A DNA stretch of 30,576 bases from NCBI GenBank assembly GCA_023264215.1, contig JALQSY010000004.1, positions 1 through 30,576 on the forward strand. Reading direction: 5' to 3'. Of this stretch, positions 1 through 6,515 are shown one piece after another. The notes below the pieces were generated by a model. That model was given only the letters and a program-made list of their open reading frames with translations, had not been told where the DNA came from and ran no database searches. Within the stretch, counting starts at the first letter, position 1, and each line of letters begins with the position of its first letter. Both the position numbers and the translations under genes were made by a program. The DNA comes from Candidatus Nanopelagicales bacterium (GTDB taxonomy: Bacteria; Actinomycetota; Actinomycetes; S36-B12).

Positions 1-90
1 AGCCCCGGTAATCGCCGCTCCACCCCCCCCGCCCGTAACGCAGCCGCAAGGCCGAGCGTGCGGGCTTCGGGCGTTAGAAGGAACCCAACG

Positions 91-870
91 ATGAACATCG
101 AAGACCGCGTCCTCGAGCGCGTGCGCAAGCTTCTTGCGCTTGCCCGCAACAACCCGAGCCCGCAGGAGGCCGCCGTGGCCTTCGCGCGCGCACAGGAGCT
201 CGCCACGCGCTGCGGCTTGCAGCTCGACGATCTCGACGGGGCGAGTGATGCGTGCGACCAGGCCCCGCCGCCGCGGCCGGTGGGGCCTGTGCTCGAAGCC
301 CGCCTGGTGGAGGGGTCGCGCGTGCCGGGCTGGCAGCATGTCGCCGTCAACGCGATCTGCCGCGCCAACGGTTGCCGCGCGTTCCTGCGCAAGGGCTTTG
401 GCGCCGTCGACGGCCTGTGGGCGTACGGCACCGTGGAGGACCTTGCCGTCGCCCGGGCGGTGCTCGCGGCTGTGCTGACCGAGGTGGACGCGCTGACGCT
501 TGCGGCGACGCGGGTCTACAAGGCCGATCCGTACGTCGACCCGCGGTGGGAGCCGTCGCCGCGCTCCTACGCTGCCGCCTTCCGGGCGGGCGCCGCGGAC
601 ACGATCGCGGGGCGGCTGCCGGCGCGCGATGAGGTGATGAAGCGCGCGCGCGCCGAGCTCGGCTCGGCGCAGGGCGGGGCGCTCGTGCGCATCGACGCGG
701 CCGGCGACTACCTCGCTCGGCTTGAGGATGCGCTCGATTCGCACGCCGAGAAGCTGGGCCTGATGAAGCCGCGCCGCGTCAAGCGCGTGGTCGGCAGTGC
801 GCGGGGGTACTTCGATGGTCGGCGCGCCGGCGAGGGCGTCGGCCTGAGCCTGCGAAAGGCGATCGGATGA
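91..870 (+). CDS. DUF2786 / DUF7168-type phage protein
   Basis: Predicted 259-aa cytoplasmic protein. Residues 1-50 match the DUF2786 pattern: a helix with R-K-L-L-A-L-A, an N-P-S-P-Q-E-A segment, then A-x-E-L-A-T-R-C-G-L. The middle part (W-Q-H-V-A-V-N-A-I-C through A-Y-G-T-V-E-D-L-A-V-A) resembles the DUF7168 domain that often follows DUF2786 in phage and mobile-element proteins. The family's biochemical role is unknown. I start at ATG 91 because AGAAGGAA lies 8-15 bases upstream; a GTG at 58 in the same frame lacks such a site. The last four bases overlap the next gene, so it heads a three-gene coupled operon with the Cys-rich protein and the PP-loop protein. A second, shorter DUF2786-like protein lies at 15123-15506. 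Domain assignment is fairly secure; function is not. Confidence 0.8.
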   Translation: MNIEDRVLERVRKLLALARNNPSPQEAAVAFARAQELATRCGLQLDDLDGASDACDQAPPPRPVGPVLEARLVEGSRVPGWQHVAVNAICRANGCRAFLRKGFGAVDGLWAYGTVEDLAVARAVLAAVLTEVDALTLAATRVYKADPYVDPRWEPSPRSYAAAFRAGAADTIAGRLPARDEVMKRARAELGSAQGGALVRIDAAGDYLARLEDALDSHAEKLGLMKPRRVKRVVGSARGYFDGRRAGEGVGLSLRKAIG

Positions 871-1262
871 CCCCCAACCGCTACCCGGGCACCTGCGCCG
901 TGTGCGGCGCACCGGTGCCATCGGGCACGGGCGTGCTGGCGCGCACCGGCCGGCGCACCGCCGTGTTCTGCGCCGCGCATCGCCTTGGGCAGCTCCCGGG
1001 CCCCCGAGGCCCGCGCACCGTCGACGGTGTGCGCCTCGGGCCCCCGCCCAAGGTGCGCTACCTCCTCGAGCACCTCGGCGCCTGCGGAGGTGTCCTGGAG
1101 AGCCTCACCGTGTTCGACGTGAACGCTCACGAGGCCGCGCGCAGCTTCGCCCGCAGCCGCGGCCTCGGCGAGGTGCTGTTCGACGTGCGCGAGGACCGAC
1201 TCGTCGCCATGGGCGTCGGCTTCGCGATCGTCGTGTACACTCCGCCGGCGGGGGCGCCATGA
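867..1262 (+). CDS. small Cys-rich (zinc-ribbon-like) protein
   Basis: Predicted 131-aa soluble protein. The N-terminal 40 residues contain C-x2-C (residues 10 and 13) and a later C-x2-H pair (near residues 35-38, FCAAH), arranged like a treble-clef or zinc-ribbon knuckle. The rest contains a helical stretch (RYLLEHLGACGGVLESLTVF) and no motif I recognise. It starts at ATG 867 inside the end of the DUF2786 gene and ends overlapping the PP-loop gene, so the three are probably translated together. It could be a nucleic-acid-binding adaptor for the neighbouring enzymes; that is inference from position and the metal-site pattern only. Confidence 0.6.
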   Translation: MTPNRYPGTCAVCGAPVPSGTGVLARTGRRTAVFCAAHRLGQLPGPRGPRTVDGVRLGPPPKVRYLLEHLGACGGVLESLTVFDVNAHEAARSFARSRGLGEVLFDVREDRLVAMGVGFAIVVYTPPAGAP

Positions 1263-1978
1263 CCGTGCGACAGATTGCTGCGTTCTCGGGGGGCAAGGAC
1301 AGCACCGCGATGCTGCTGGCCATGCGCGACCGCGGTGAGCGCATCGACGGCTTGCTCGTCACGCCCACGGGCGACGAGCTCCCCGAGGTGTGGGAGCACT
1401 GGGATCGGATCGCCGCGCTCGTGGGCGGCGAGTTGATCCGGCCCAAGGCGCCGACGCTGCGGCAGGCGATCGACGCCGTCGGCGGCCTGCCTAACTTCCG
1501 CATGCGCTGGTGCACGCGCATGATCAAGATCGAGCCCATGATCGCGTGGGCGCGGTCGCAGCCTGACGACGTGGTGATCTGCGTCGGCCTGCGCGCCGAT
1601 GAACCCGAGCGCACGGGAATCATCAGCGAGACGCTGCGGTGCCGCTTCCCGCTGCGGGAGTACGGCATGGGGTTGCTCGAGGTCCGCAGCATCCTGGCGC
1701 ACCACGAGGTGCGCGTGCCGGCGCGGACGGATTGTGCGCGCTGCTACCACCAGCGGATCGGCGAATGGTGGGACCTGTGGCGCAACCATCCCGAGATCTT
1801 CGCCGACGCCATCGAGGATGAGAAGCGCACGGGCAGGACGTACCGGACGCCCGGCAGGGACAGCTGGCCCACGTCCTTGGCCGAGCTCCGCGATGCGTTC
1901 ACGGCTGGCCGCGTGCCCAAGGATCGCTCGAAGCAGCTCCCGATGTTCGAAGAGCCATGCCGCGTGTGCAGGCTTTGA
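1259..1978 (+). CDS. PAPS reductase-like PP-loop protein (adenine nucleotide alpha hydrolase superfamily)
   Basis: Predicted 239-aa protein. The PP-loop motif SGGKDS is at residues 10-15, directly after a hydrophobic first strand (RQIAAFS), as in PAPS/APS reductases and related ATP pyrophosphatases. C85 (RWCTR), C159/C162 (TDCARC) and C234/C237 (CRVC) form a Cys set that could hold an Fe-S cluster or zinc. Family members in phages are usually annotated as PAPS reductases, but many PP-loop enzymes modify tRNA bases or DNA, including the DndC-type sulfur chemistry of DNA phosphorothioation. No other sulfate-assimilation or dnd genes are visible here, so the substrate cannot be named. Start ATG 1259 overlaps the previous stop by 4 bases. 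Confidence 0.8.
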   Translation: MTVRQIAAFSGGKDSTAMLLAMRDRGERIDGLLVTPTGDELPEVWEHWDRIAALVGGELIRPKAPTLRQAIDAVGGLPNFRMRWCTRMIKIEPMIAWARSQPDDVVICVGLRADEPERTGIISETLRCRFPLREYGMGLLEVRSILAHHEVRVPARTDCARCYHQRIGEWWDLWRNHPEIFADAIEDEKRTGRTYRTPGRDSWPTSLAELRDAFTAGRVPKDRSKQLPMFEEPCRVCRL

Positions 1979-2125
1979 GACGGCTCACTCCGGCTTGAGC
2001 AGCTGCTCCTGCTCGGCATCCGTGATGTCGGCGTGGTCCAACATCACTTCGAGCAGCGGCTTGTCAAACGCGCCAAATCCAGGCGCTCAACGCTTCCACG
2101 CCGGCAGCGGCGAGTTGAGCGGCGA
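1979..2125. other. short stretch with a possible 19-aa minus-strand ORF
   Basis: On the minus strand the frame ending at stop 1985-1987 reads APGFGAFDKPLLEVMLDHAD followed by an acidic tail ending in LLKPE. It looks protein-like, but only a 19-aa piece from ATG 2044 (or GTG 2047) can be translated alone. Upstream in the same frame, past a stop at 2087-2089, lies LNSPLPAWKR, resembling the LNAPPPAWKR near the end of the neighbouring protein encoded at 2331-2642. Best explanation: gene-tail remnants from a local duplication that has decayed. The stretch separates the convergent PP-loop gene from the minus-strand genes. Confidence 0.25.
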
Positions 2126-2379
2126 TCAGCGCACCCAGAACGCTCGCCGCAGTGCTAGCGCGTCGGCCCGCCACTGCGATCGCAGGTTGCGATTCCAGTG
2201 CCGCCGCGGCCGCGGTGCGCGGATCAGTACCACGGCGTCGTGCTGCCTTCGCCACGCGAGCCGTAGCACGGGTCGCCGAAGGTGCTGCGCCAGGCAGACC
2301 ATCGGCGGGCGCAGCGTGACGCGGATCGGTCTAGCGCTCAACGCTTCCACGCTTCCACGCTGGCGGCGGCGCGTTGAGC
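2083..2379. repeat. imperfect direct repeat pair (2083-2120 and 2334-2379)
   Basis: Both copies begin GCGCTCAACGCTTCCACGC and continue through a GGC-GCGGCG-GTTGAGC block. The second copy carries an internal 8-base duplication (TTCCACGC) and a few substitutions. Each copy coincides with the 3' end of a minus-strand reading frame (AWKR tails), and each is bounded by inverted GCTCAAC/GTTGAGC arms, so each could fold into a hairpin. The pair suggests a local tandem duplication of a gene tail or duplicated transcript-end signals. Confidence 0.5.
2126..2302 (-). CDS. hypothetical small basic protein
   Basis: A 58-aa ORF starting at ATG 2302 (MVCLAQHLRRPVLRLAW) and ending RRAFWVR. It is rich in Arg and Trp, with no recognisable domain and no clear ribosome site. 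It lies 28 bases downstream of the 103-aa gene and would be co-transcribed with it. A competing frame on the same strand encodes an Ala-rich peptide, so coding status is uncertain. The preference for this frame rests on its less biased composition. Confidence 0.3.
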   Translation of the reverse strand: MVCLAQHLRRPVLRLAWRRQHDAVVLIRAPRPRRHWNRNLRSQWRADALALRRAFWVR

Positions 2380-2642
2380 TCGCGCGTCCAGGCATCGAGC
2401 ACGTTGATCGCAGCCCATGCCTCCTGGCTGGTGAGCTTCTTGCTGACCCTCCATTGCCCGTTCTTCCGCGTGCTGCCGACGATGCGCCGGCCGACCCGGG
2501 CAACGTAGGCGCCCCGCTCCATCGCGATGGTCACCTCGCCGAGGAAGCGCACCTCGACGAGGTTGAGCAGCTTGTGGTCGCTCGAGAACAGGATGTGACC
2601 GGCGTCGCCGATGGACGTTCTCAGGACGCGCATCCCCGCCAT
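2331..2642 (-). CDS. hypothetical protein beside the iteron-like region; possible regulator
   Basis: Predicted 103-aa protein starting MAGMRVLRTSIGDAGHILFS. ATG 2642 is preceded by AGGTG eight bases upstream. The middle contains alternating strands (NLVEVRFLGEVTIAMERGAYVARVGRRIVG) followed by basic KKLTSQEAWAAINVLDAW, which may be a helix pair. No family was recognised. A perfect 16-bp palindrome lies 13-28 bases upstream of the start, and the cluster of 10-bp repeats begins about 90 bases upstream. That arrangement suits an autoregulated repressor or replication-initiation accessory protein, but this is inferred from position. An upstream extension to about 2744 is possible but would place coding sequence over the palindrome and the first repeat. 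Confidence 0.5.
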   Translation of the reverse strand: MAGMRVLRTSIGDAGHILFSSDHKLLNLVEVRFLGEVTIAMERGAYVARVGRRIVGSTRKNGQWRVSKKLTSQEAWAAINVLDAWTRELNAPPPAWKRGSVER

Positions 2643-2654
2643 AAGAGCACCTAG

Positions 2655-2670
2655 CTTGCGCCGGCGCAAG
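2655..2670. promoter_or_regulatory. 16-bp perfect palindrome, candidate operator
   Basis: CTTGCGCCGGCGCAAG reads the same on both strands. It lies between the start of the 103-aa gene (2642) and the repeat cluster. A second inverted pair CATGG/CCATG (2674-2678 and 2687-2691) follows directly. A dimeric repressor site for the minus-strand gene is the simplest reading; a recombinase or replication-protein site is also possible. Confidence 0.45.
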
Positions 2671-2911
2671 GCACATGGCGTTTCCACCATGCAGCGTGAC
2701 GCATTTGTTGCGGAAGCTCCAAAGCGCAACGTTTGCTGGGGCACCTCGTATGACGGCCTAGCTATCGCTGCGCGGGCAGATAGAAGGGGGGTGCCCCAGC
2801 TGCCCCAGTGGGTGCCCCAGCTCGCTGGGGCAGTCGATTCGCAGGCAAAAGTGGGGTTTGGTTCAAGTTACAAGGAGATCAGTGTTAGTGCCCCAGCAAA
2901 ATCCCTACTAG

Positions 2912-2938
2912 GTCCCCTATGAGAAGGGACTTGTTTTT
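2912..2938 (+). terminator. hairpin with T-rich tail, possible rho-independent terminator
   Basis: GTCCC (2912-2916) pairs with GGGAC (2926-2930) around a 9-base loop, followed by TTGTTTTT. The stem is only 5 bp, so the call is weak. No plus-strand gene ends just upstream; it might end a short untranslated transcript in the origin region, or simply be part of the AT-rich patch. Confidence 0.3.
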
Positions 2939-2942
2939 AGCT

Positions 2943-2970
2943 GTGCGTAGCCGCACGCATGCGTTTTTTT
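2943..2970 (+). terminator. GTGCG/CGCAC hairpin plus palindrome and T7 run
   Basis: GTGCG (2943-2947) and CGCAC (2952-2956) flank a 4-base loop. The overlapping perfect palindrome ACGCATGCGT (2955-2964) runs into a tract of seven T ending at 2970. Either fold could terminate plus-strand transcription inside the repeat region. Confidence 0.3.
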
Positions 2971-3167
2971 GTACCCCCGCCAATAGGCCTCTGCCGGGGA
3001 AAGTGCTGGGGCACCTCGCCAGAATCTGCTTGTAATCGCTCACTGCAGCACCGTAGCACCGCGGGAAGGGGTGCCCCAGCGCACTGGGGCACCACTGGGG
3101 CAGCTGGGGCACCCGTGTCGATTCGTGCCGCCAGGTGGCTTGTAACCCTTGTAATGGGTGCCCCAGC

Positions 3168-3187
3168 GCACAAAGCGCGGTTTGTGC
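3168..3187. promoter_or_regulatory. inverted repeat GCACAAA-N6-TTTGTGC
   Basis: Perfect 7-bp arms (3168-3174 and 3181-3187) with a 6-base spacer, immediately after the last 10-bp repeat and about 130 bases past the 3' end of the helicase gene. The geometry fits a dimer-binding site or small hairpin. Function unknown. Confidence 0.35.
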
Positions 3188-3315
3188 CGATCGCGTGAAG
3201 TATGGCCCACGCGAGCACATACGGGCCCTTGGGACGCCGACCTGCGTCGCACGGAGCACGGTGGGGCGACCATCAAGCACCAGCTGCGCACGAAGCAATG
3301 CCGCGTGACGAAGTG

Positions 3316-5394
3316 CTAGTCGCCGTGCTCCCAGGGCTCGTCCAGCTCGAGTTGGCGCGCGCGCGCATCCTCGACAGCAGGCTCGGGCTCGCCGACAGGC
3401 TCGTCGACCTCTGGCATCCTCCCGACCACGCAAATCATGCGCTGCCGAACGCCGGCCACGCTGACCTTGCAGGTGTACCCCGGGCGCTCACCCTCGAGCC
3501 GAAGCCACTTGCGCTCGCGCCATGCGCGCAGCGTCGCGTCCATCTGGAAGCCCCCGCGCTCCAGCTCCACGCGCAGGGCGGCGGGGTACCAGCACCACAG
3601 GTCGGCATCGAGGTCCCGCTTGCCCAGCCACCCACCGCTCGGCTGGGCCGCCCCAGAGCCGTCCAGGCGCCAGCGACCGTCGTTCTGGGCGGCGATCGAG
3701 GTCAGCCACTGCCAGGCGCGCGTGGCGTCGTCTGAGGCGACCACAGCGTGCGTCACGGCCTCGTCGAGCATCGCCCGGCAGCCCGGGTCCTCCGACGGCG
3801 GCTCGCGCGGCCAGGGCCAGCCTGCGATGGCCTCGTAGGCGACCAGGCAGGTGACGTCGAGCAGGGCCACGACGTCGGCCATGCGCGCCTGCGCGCCGCT
3901 GCCGTGGTCGCGCAGGGCCGCGGCGCGCCGGCGATGCTCGTCGCGGAGCTCGCCCCACCGCTCGGGGTGCTCGACCAGCCAGCGCACGACCGCCTTGCCG
4001 GCGTGCCCGGCGTGCTGGGCGCACGTGGTGCGGATCTCGTCGGCGAGCCGAGCCCCGGCCTCGCTCGGGGGACCGAGCGGCGGCTGCAGGATCGACAGCG
4101 ACCGCGCCGCGGCGCCGGCCCGCTGCGCGTGCTCGCTGACCGGCTGCTCGCCCGAGGTCATCAGGACCGTGCGCCACGACTTCGCCGCGCGCTCGGAGCC
4201 GTCCCGAGACGCGCGCCCGCGCGTGCGGCCTCCCACGATGCCGTACACGAAGCGCGCCGCGGTCTGCGGATCGAGTAGCTGCGTCTCGTCGATGATCAGG
4301 GGCAGGTCGTTGAGCCGACGAGCTCGATCCTCGGCGGCGGCGAGCGTGGTGTCCCAGTTGGGCAGCGCTTCCTGCGCCGCGCGCCAGCATGAATCGGCCA
4401 AGCGAAGCGCCGTGCTCTTGCCCTTGCTCGTCGTGCAGGCGAAGTCGATCAGGCAGTTGCCGATCCCGACGACCGACAGCAGCGGCGCGGCGAGGCTTCC
4501 GTACACCGCCAAGCGCATCGCGGGGTAATCCTTCACGCGATGGAGCAGCTCGAGCCAACCGCTGAGCTTGCCGACCTCGCGGTACTCCGCAACCTCCTCC
4601 TCGGCCGCTTCGGAATGAAACTCAATCGTCCTGGCGCCATCTTGCGCAATCTGCTGGTGGCCGAGCAGAAAGCCGAACTTGCCACCTGGACCGTGCCATC
4701 CCATCTCGTCGGCGCCGTAGGTGACCGGGATCTGCGCTTGGTTCTCGTCCCAGTAGGCCAGCAGCCACGCGCAGATCTCCGGCGCCTGTGCGCTCGTCGT
4801 CATGACGCCCTTGTCGATCATCGTCGCCATGAACCTGCGGTGGTCGAGCGCAACCCCCTGCGGAACAATCAGCGAGCGCCAGCGCCCCAGCGAGCGGTGT
4901 GCCACCTCGACGTACCACTGCTTGCTCGACACCAGCGCAATCCTGCGCGTCATCAGGATCGGGTTGATCGACACGTGCTCGAGGGTGACCTCCGCATGGC
5001 CGTCCACCAGCTTGGTCTTCTCGCGGGCCACGGCTGGCTTGCGGTGGTGCGGCTCGATGCGGTAGTTCTGCGGAACGGTGCAGTCGTCGCCGACGATCGT
5101 GGGCGCATCCGGCCAAACGGAGCGAATGTACGAGCGATCGGGCACACCAGCGGAGCCGATCTGCGGGATGCGCTCGGCCTCGTGAGCCATCCGCTTGATC
5201 GCCGCCTCGTAGTCGCGCAGCGGGATCTTGTGCGCCTTCATCACGCGCTTGCAGCGGATCCACAGCTTGAAGTCGTGCGCGAACGCGGTGACCAGCAGGG
5301 GCCCGAGCGGCGCTTCGAGCAGGGCCGCGCCGGTCGGGTCGATCTTCAGCGCCTCCGCGATGCGGAGCTCGAGCTCGTCGGTGACGGCCGTCAT
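3316..5394 (-). CDS. DUF927-type replicative helicase / P-loop ATPase
   Basis: Predicted 692-aa protein, probably the replicative helicase of the element. Residues 170-300 contain the hallmark DUF927 layout (SLIVPQGVAL, an ADEMGWHGPGGKFGFLLG segment, then LSGWLELLHRVKDYPAMRLA). The P-loop is DFACTTSKGKSTALRLA, with the Walker A TTSKGKST at 321-328, and a Walker B-like LPLIIDET is at 364-371. An arginine-rich SGEQP segment follows. The C-terminal 200 residues are unassigned. DUF927 proteins are superfamily ATPases of plasmids and phages, typically paired with primases. Here the gene starts 4 bases inside the Toprim primase gene (ATGA), consistent with a primase-helicase pair. No DNA polymerase is visible, so host polymerase is probably recruited. 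Confidence 0.8.
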   Translation of the reverse strand: MTAVTDELELRIAEALKIDPTGAALLEAPLGPLLVTAFAHDFKLWIRCKRVMKAHKIPLRDYEAAIKRMAHEAERIPQIGSAGVPDRSYIRSVWPDAPTIVGDDCTVPQNYRIEPHHRKPAVAREKTKLVDGHAEVTLEHVSINPILMTRRIALVSSKQWYVEVAHRSLGRWRSLIVPQGVALDHRRFMATMIDKGVMTTSAQAPEICAWLLAYWDENQAQIPVTYGADEMGWHGPGGKFGFLLGHQQIAQDGARTIEFHSEAAEEEVAEYREVGKLSGWLELLHRVKDYPAMRLAVYGSLAAPLLSVVGIGNCLIDFACTTSKGKSTALRLADSCWRAAQEALPNWDTTLAAAEDRARRLNDLPLIIDETQLLDPQTAARFVYGIVGGRTRGRASRDGSERAAKSWRTVLMTSGEQPVSEHAQRAGAAARSLSILQPPLGPPSEAGARLADEIRTTCAQHAGHAGKAVVRWLVEHPERWGELRDEHRRRAAALRDHGSGAQARMADVVALLDVTCLVAYEAIAGWPWPREPPSEDPGCRAMLDEAVTHAVVASDDATRAWQWLTSIAAQNDGRWRLDGSGAAQPSGGWLGKRDLDADLWCWYPAALRVELERGGFQMDATLRAWRERKWLRLEGERPGYTCKVSVAGVRQRMICVVGRMPEVDEPVGEPEPAVEDARARQLELDEPWEHGD

Positions 5395-6293
5395 TCTGCA
5401 TGATCCTTCCGCATGGGCACGAGCAATCGCGCCTCAACGCCAGCTTGACGCGCGGCGCGCATCAAATAATACGCAGCCTCCACGCCCACTGAGCCGAACA
5501 AAAACGTGTCCGCACTGTCCGTCGTTCCGCGCATCCTCGCGACCTCGGGATTGCGGTCGAAGCGGTCCTTCTTCGTTCGACCATGATCGTCCATGTCCGG
5601 CGCAACCCAGATGCGCCGGACGCCCCTGGGCAGCCTCAGTGCTCGCATGTTGCCGGCGGAAACCGCAGCCCAGCCGGCCACGCCGTTGCCGAGCTTGGCC
5701 GCGGCGCGCATGGTCGTTTCGATGCCCTCGCCGATCACGAGTTCCTCGAGATTGTCACCCAGGCGCACGGCGCCACCGCCGACGACCCCGAGGCTCATCT
5801 TCGAGGGTTCGCCGTACTGCGCACCCGTGCGCGTCAGGAACGTGCGATGCACCGCAACGATCTGACCATCGACCGAGCGCACTGCGGCCACCATGCCAAA
5901 AACATGCTGGCCATCCGGGTGCTTCAGTCGCGAGAACCGCAGATCGGGCGGCCACCACGCCGACCCGCACGGAACAATCCGACGCGAGCGCAGGTAGAGA
6001 TCGACCGGATCCCCTGGGTGAATGTCGGAGCTGCGCTCGAACAAGCGCAACGCCAGGTCGAGCCGTGGCTGCTCGGTCGCCTGGCCGGCAGCCGGTCGAC
6101 GCGGGGCGCGGTCGTCGAGAAAGCCCTTGCGGCCACAGCGGTGGCACTGCCAGGGGCCATCATCATGCACGGACAGAGAAGGGCTGCGCTTGTGGGCGCA
6201 CTCGTCGAACGGACAGCGGATCTTGACGTTCGCACCGCTGCGGTAACCGCGCCGTTCGTCGAGCGCCCTGCGCACCAGGGCGTTGTCGTCCAC
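5391..6293 (-). CDS. zinc-finger Toprim primase
   Basis: Predicted 300-aa primase that would lay RNA primers for the neighbouring helicase. The N-terminal CHC2-like zinc finger has C27, C32 or H34, C50 and C53 (CPFDECAHKR ... WQCHRCGRKG). The Toprim core shows EGIE at 189-192 (ELVIGEGIETT) and DMD at 233-235 (IWVAPDMDDHGR), the acidic residues that bind metal. The start is GTG 6293 (VDDNALVRRAL); no ATG fits the zinc-finger frame better, and a G-rich stretch precedes it. It is the upstream partner of the DUF927 helicase, with coupled translation. The family also occurs in satellites and plasmids, so it does not by itself identify a virus. Confidence 0.85.
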   Translation of the reverse strand: MDDNALVRRALDERRGYRSGANVKIRCPFDECAHKRSPSLSVHDDGPWQCHRCGRKGFLDDRAPRRPAAGQATEQPRLDLALRLFERSSDIHPGDPVDLYLRSRRIVPCGSAWWPPDLRFSRLKHPDGQHVFGMVAAVRSVDGQIVAVHRTFLTRTGAQYGEPSKMSLGVVGGGAVRLGDNLEELVIGEGIETTMRAAAKLGNGVAGWAAVSAGNMRALRLPRGVRRIWVAPDMDDHGRTKKDRFDRNPEVARMRGTTDSADTFLFGSVGVEAAYYLMRAARQAGVEARLLVPMRKDHAE

Positions 6294-6465
6294 GGGTGTC
6301 CGCCCCGTGGATCAGCAGTCCAGCAAGATGGCCGAGAGAAGTTGCGGCGCGCGCGTGGCGGAGAAGTCGAGGTGTTGCATGGGGGGCCGAGCATGCGCCC
6401 GGTGCCGCCCCCTTGTCAAGCGAACGGTGCCACTGTACCATCGGCCAGTTGCTGGGTTCTTCGGG

Positions 6466-6507
6466 GCCGGCGGCGGCGGTCGGAATGGTCCGACGGCCGC
6501 CGCCGGC
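6466..6507 (-). terminator. 19-bp GC-rich hairpin after the 407-aa gene
   Basis: Left arm GCCGGCGGCGGCGGTCGGA (6466-6484), loop ATGG, right arm 6489-6507, paired at 18 of 19 positions. It lies just past the stop of the minus-strand 407-aa gene and before the primase gene. There is no T run, so it is either a U-less intrinsic terminator of the type proposed in high-GC bacteria or an mRNA-stabilising stem. Confidence 0.5.
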
Positions 6508-6515
6508 AACGGGAT

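Larger units (their letters stand above)
2736..3166. repeat. iteron-like array: 10-bp motif CTGGGGCACC in both orientations; candidate replication origin
   Basis: Eight exact copies: CTGGGGCACC at 2736-2745, 3006-3015, 3084-3093 and 3104-3113; its complement GGTGCCCCAG at 2790-2799, 2811-2820, 3070-3079 and 3157-3166. Four partial copies: 2801-2808, 2825-2832, 2887-2896 (one mismatch) and 3095-3102. Between the two clusters lies a relatively AT-rich patch (about 2843-2970) with runs of T. Repeated protein sites around an AT-rich segment, next to helicase and primase genes, are the usual form of an iteron origin. A multi-operator control region is the alternative. The spacing is not strictly periodic. 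Confidence 0.65.
2643..3315. other. gene-free stretch holding palindrome, repeats and hairpins
   Basis: No convincing gene was found in these 673 bases. The open frames that cross it are disrupted in composition by the 10-bp repeats and lack ribosome sites. It contains the palindrome at 2655-2670, the repeat array at 2736-3166, two hairpins followed by T runs (2912-2938 and 2943-2970) and a GCACAAA/TTTGTGC inverted repeat at 3168-3187. From 3188 to the helicase stop at 3316 I see nothing specific. Confidence 0.6.

Noticed and set aside
36..76. TAACGC/GCGTTA inverted pair before the first gene as an operator
   Set aside because: Only 6-bp arms with a 29-base spacer; expected by chance at this scale.
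2885..3433. Minus-strand 182-aa frame across the repeat cluster
   Set aside because: Composition is shaped by the 10-bp repeats, it has no ribosome site and it overlaps the end of the helicase gene.
6391..6419. TTGACA on the minus strand as a primase promoter
   Set aside because: A perfect -35 box, but the sequence 17 bases on (GCATGC) is not a credible -10 box.
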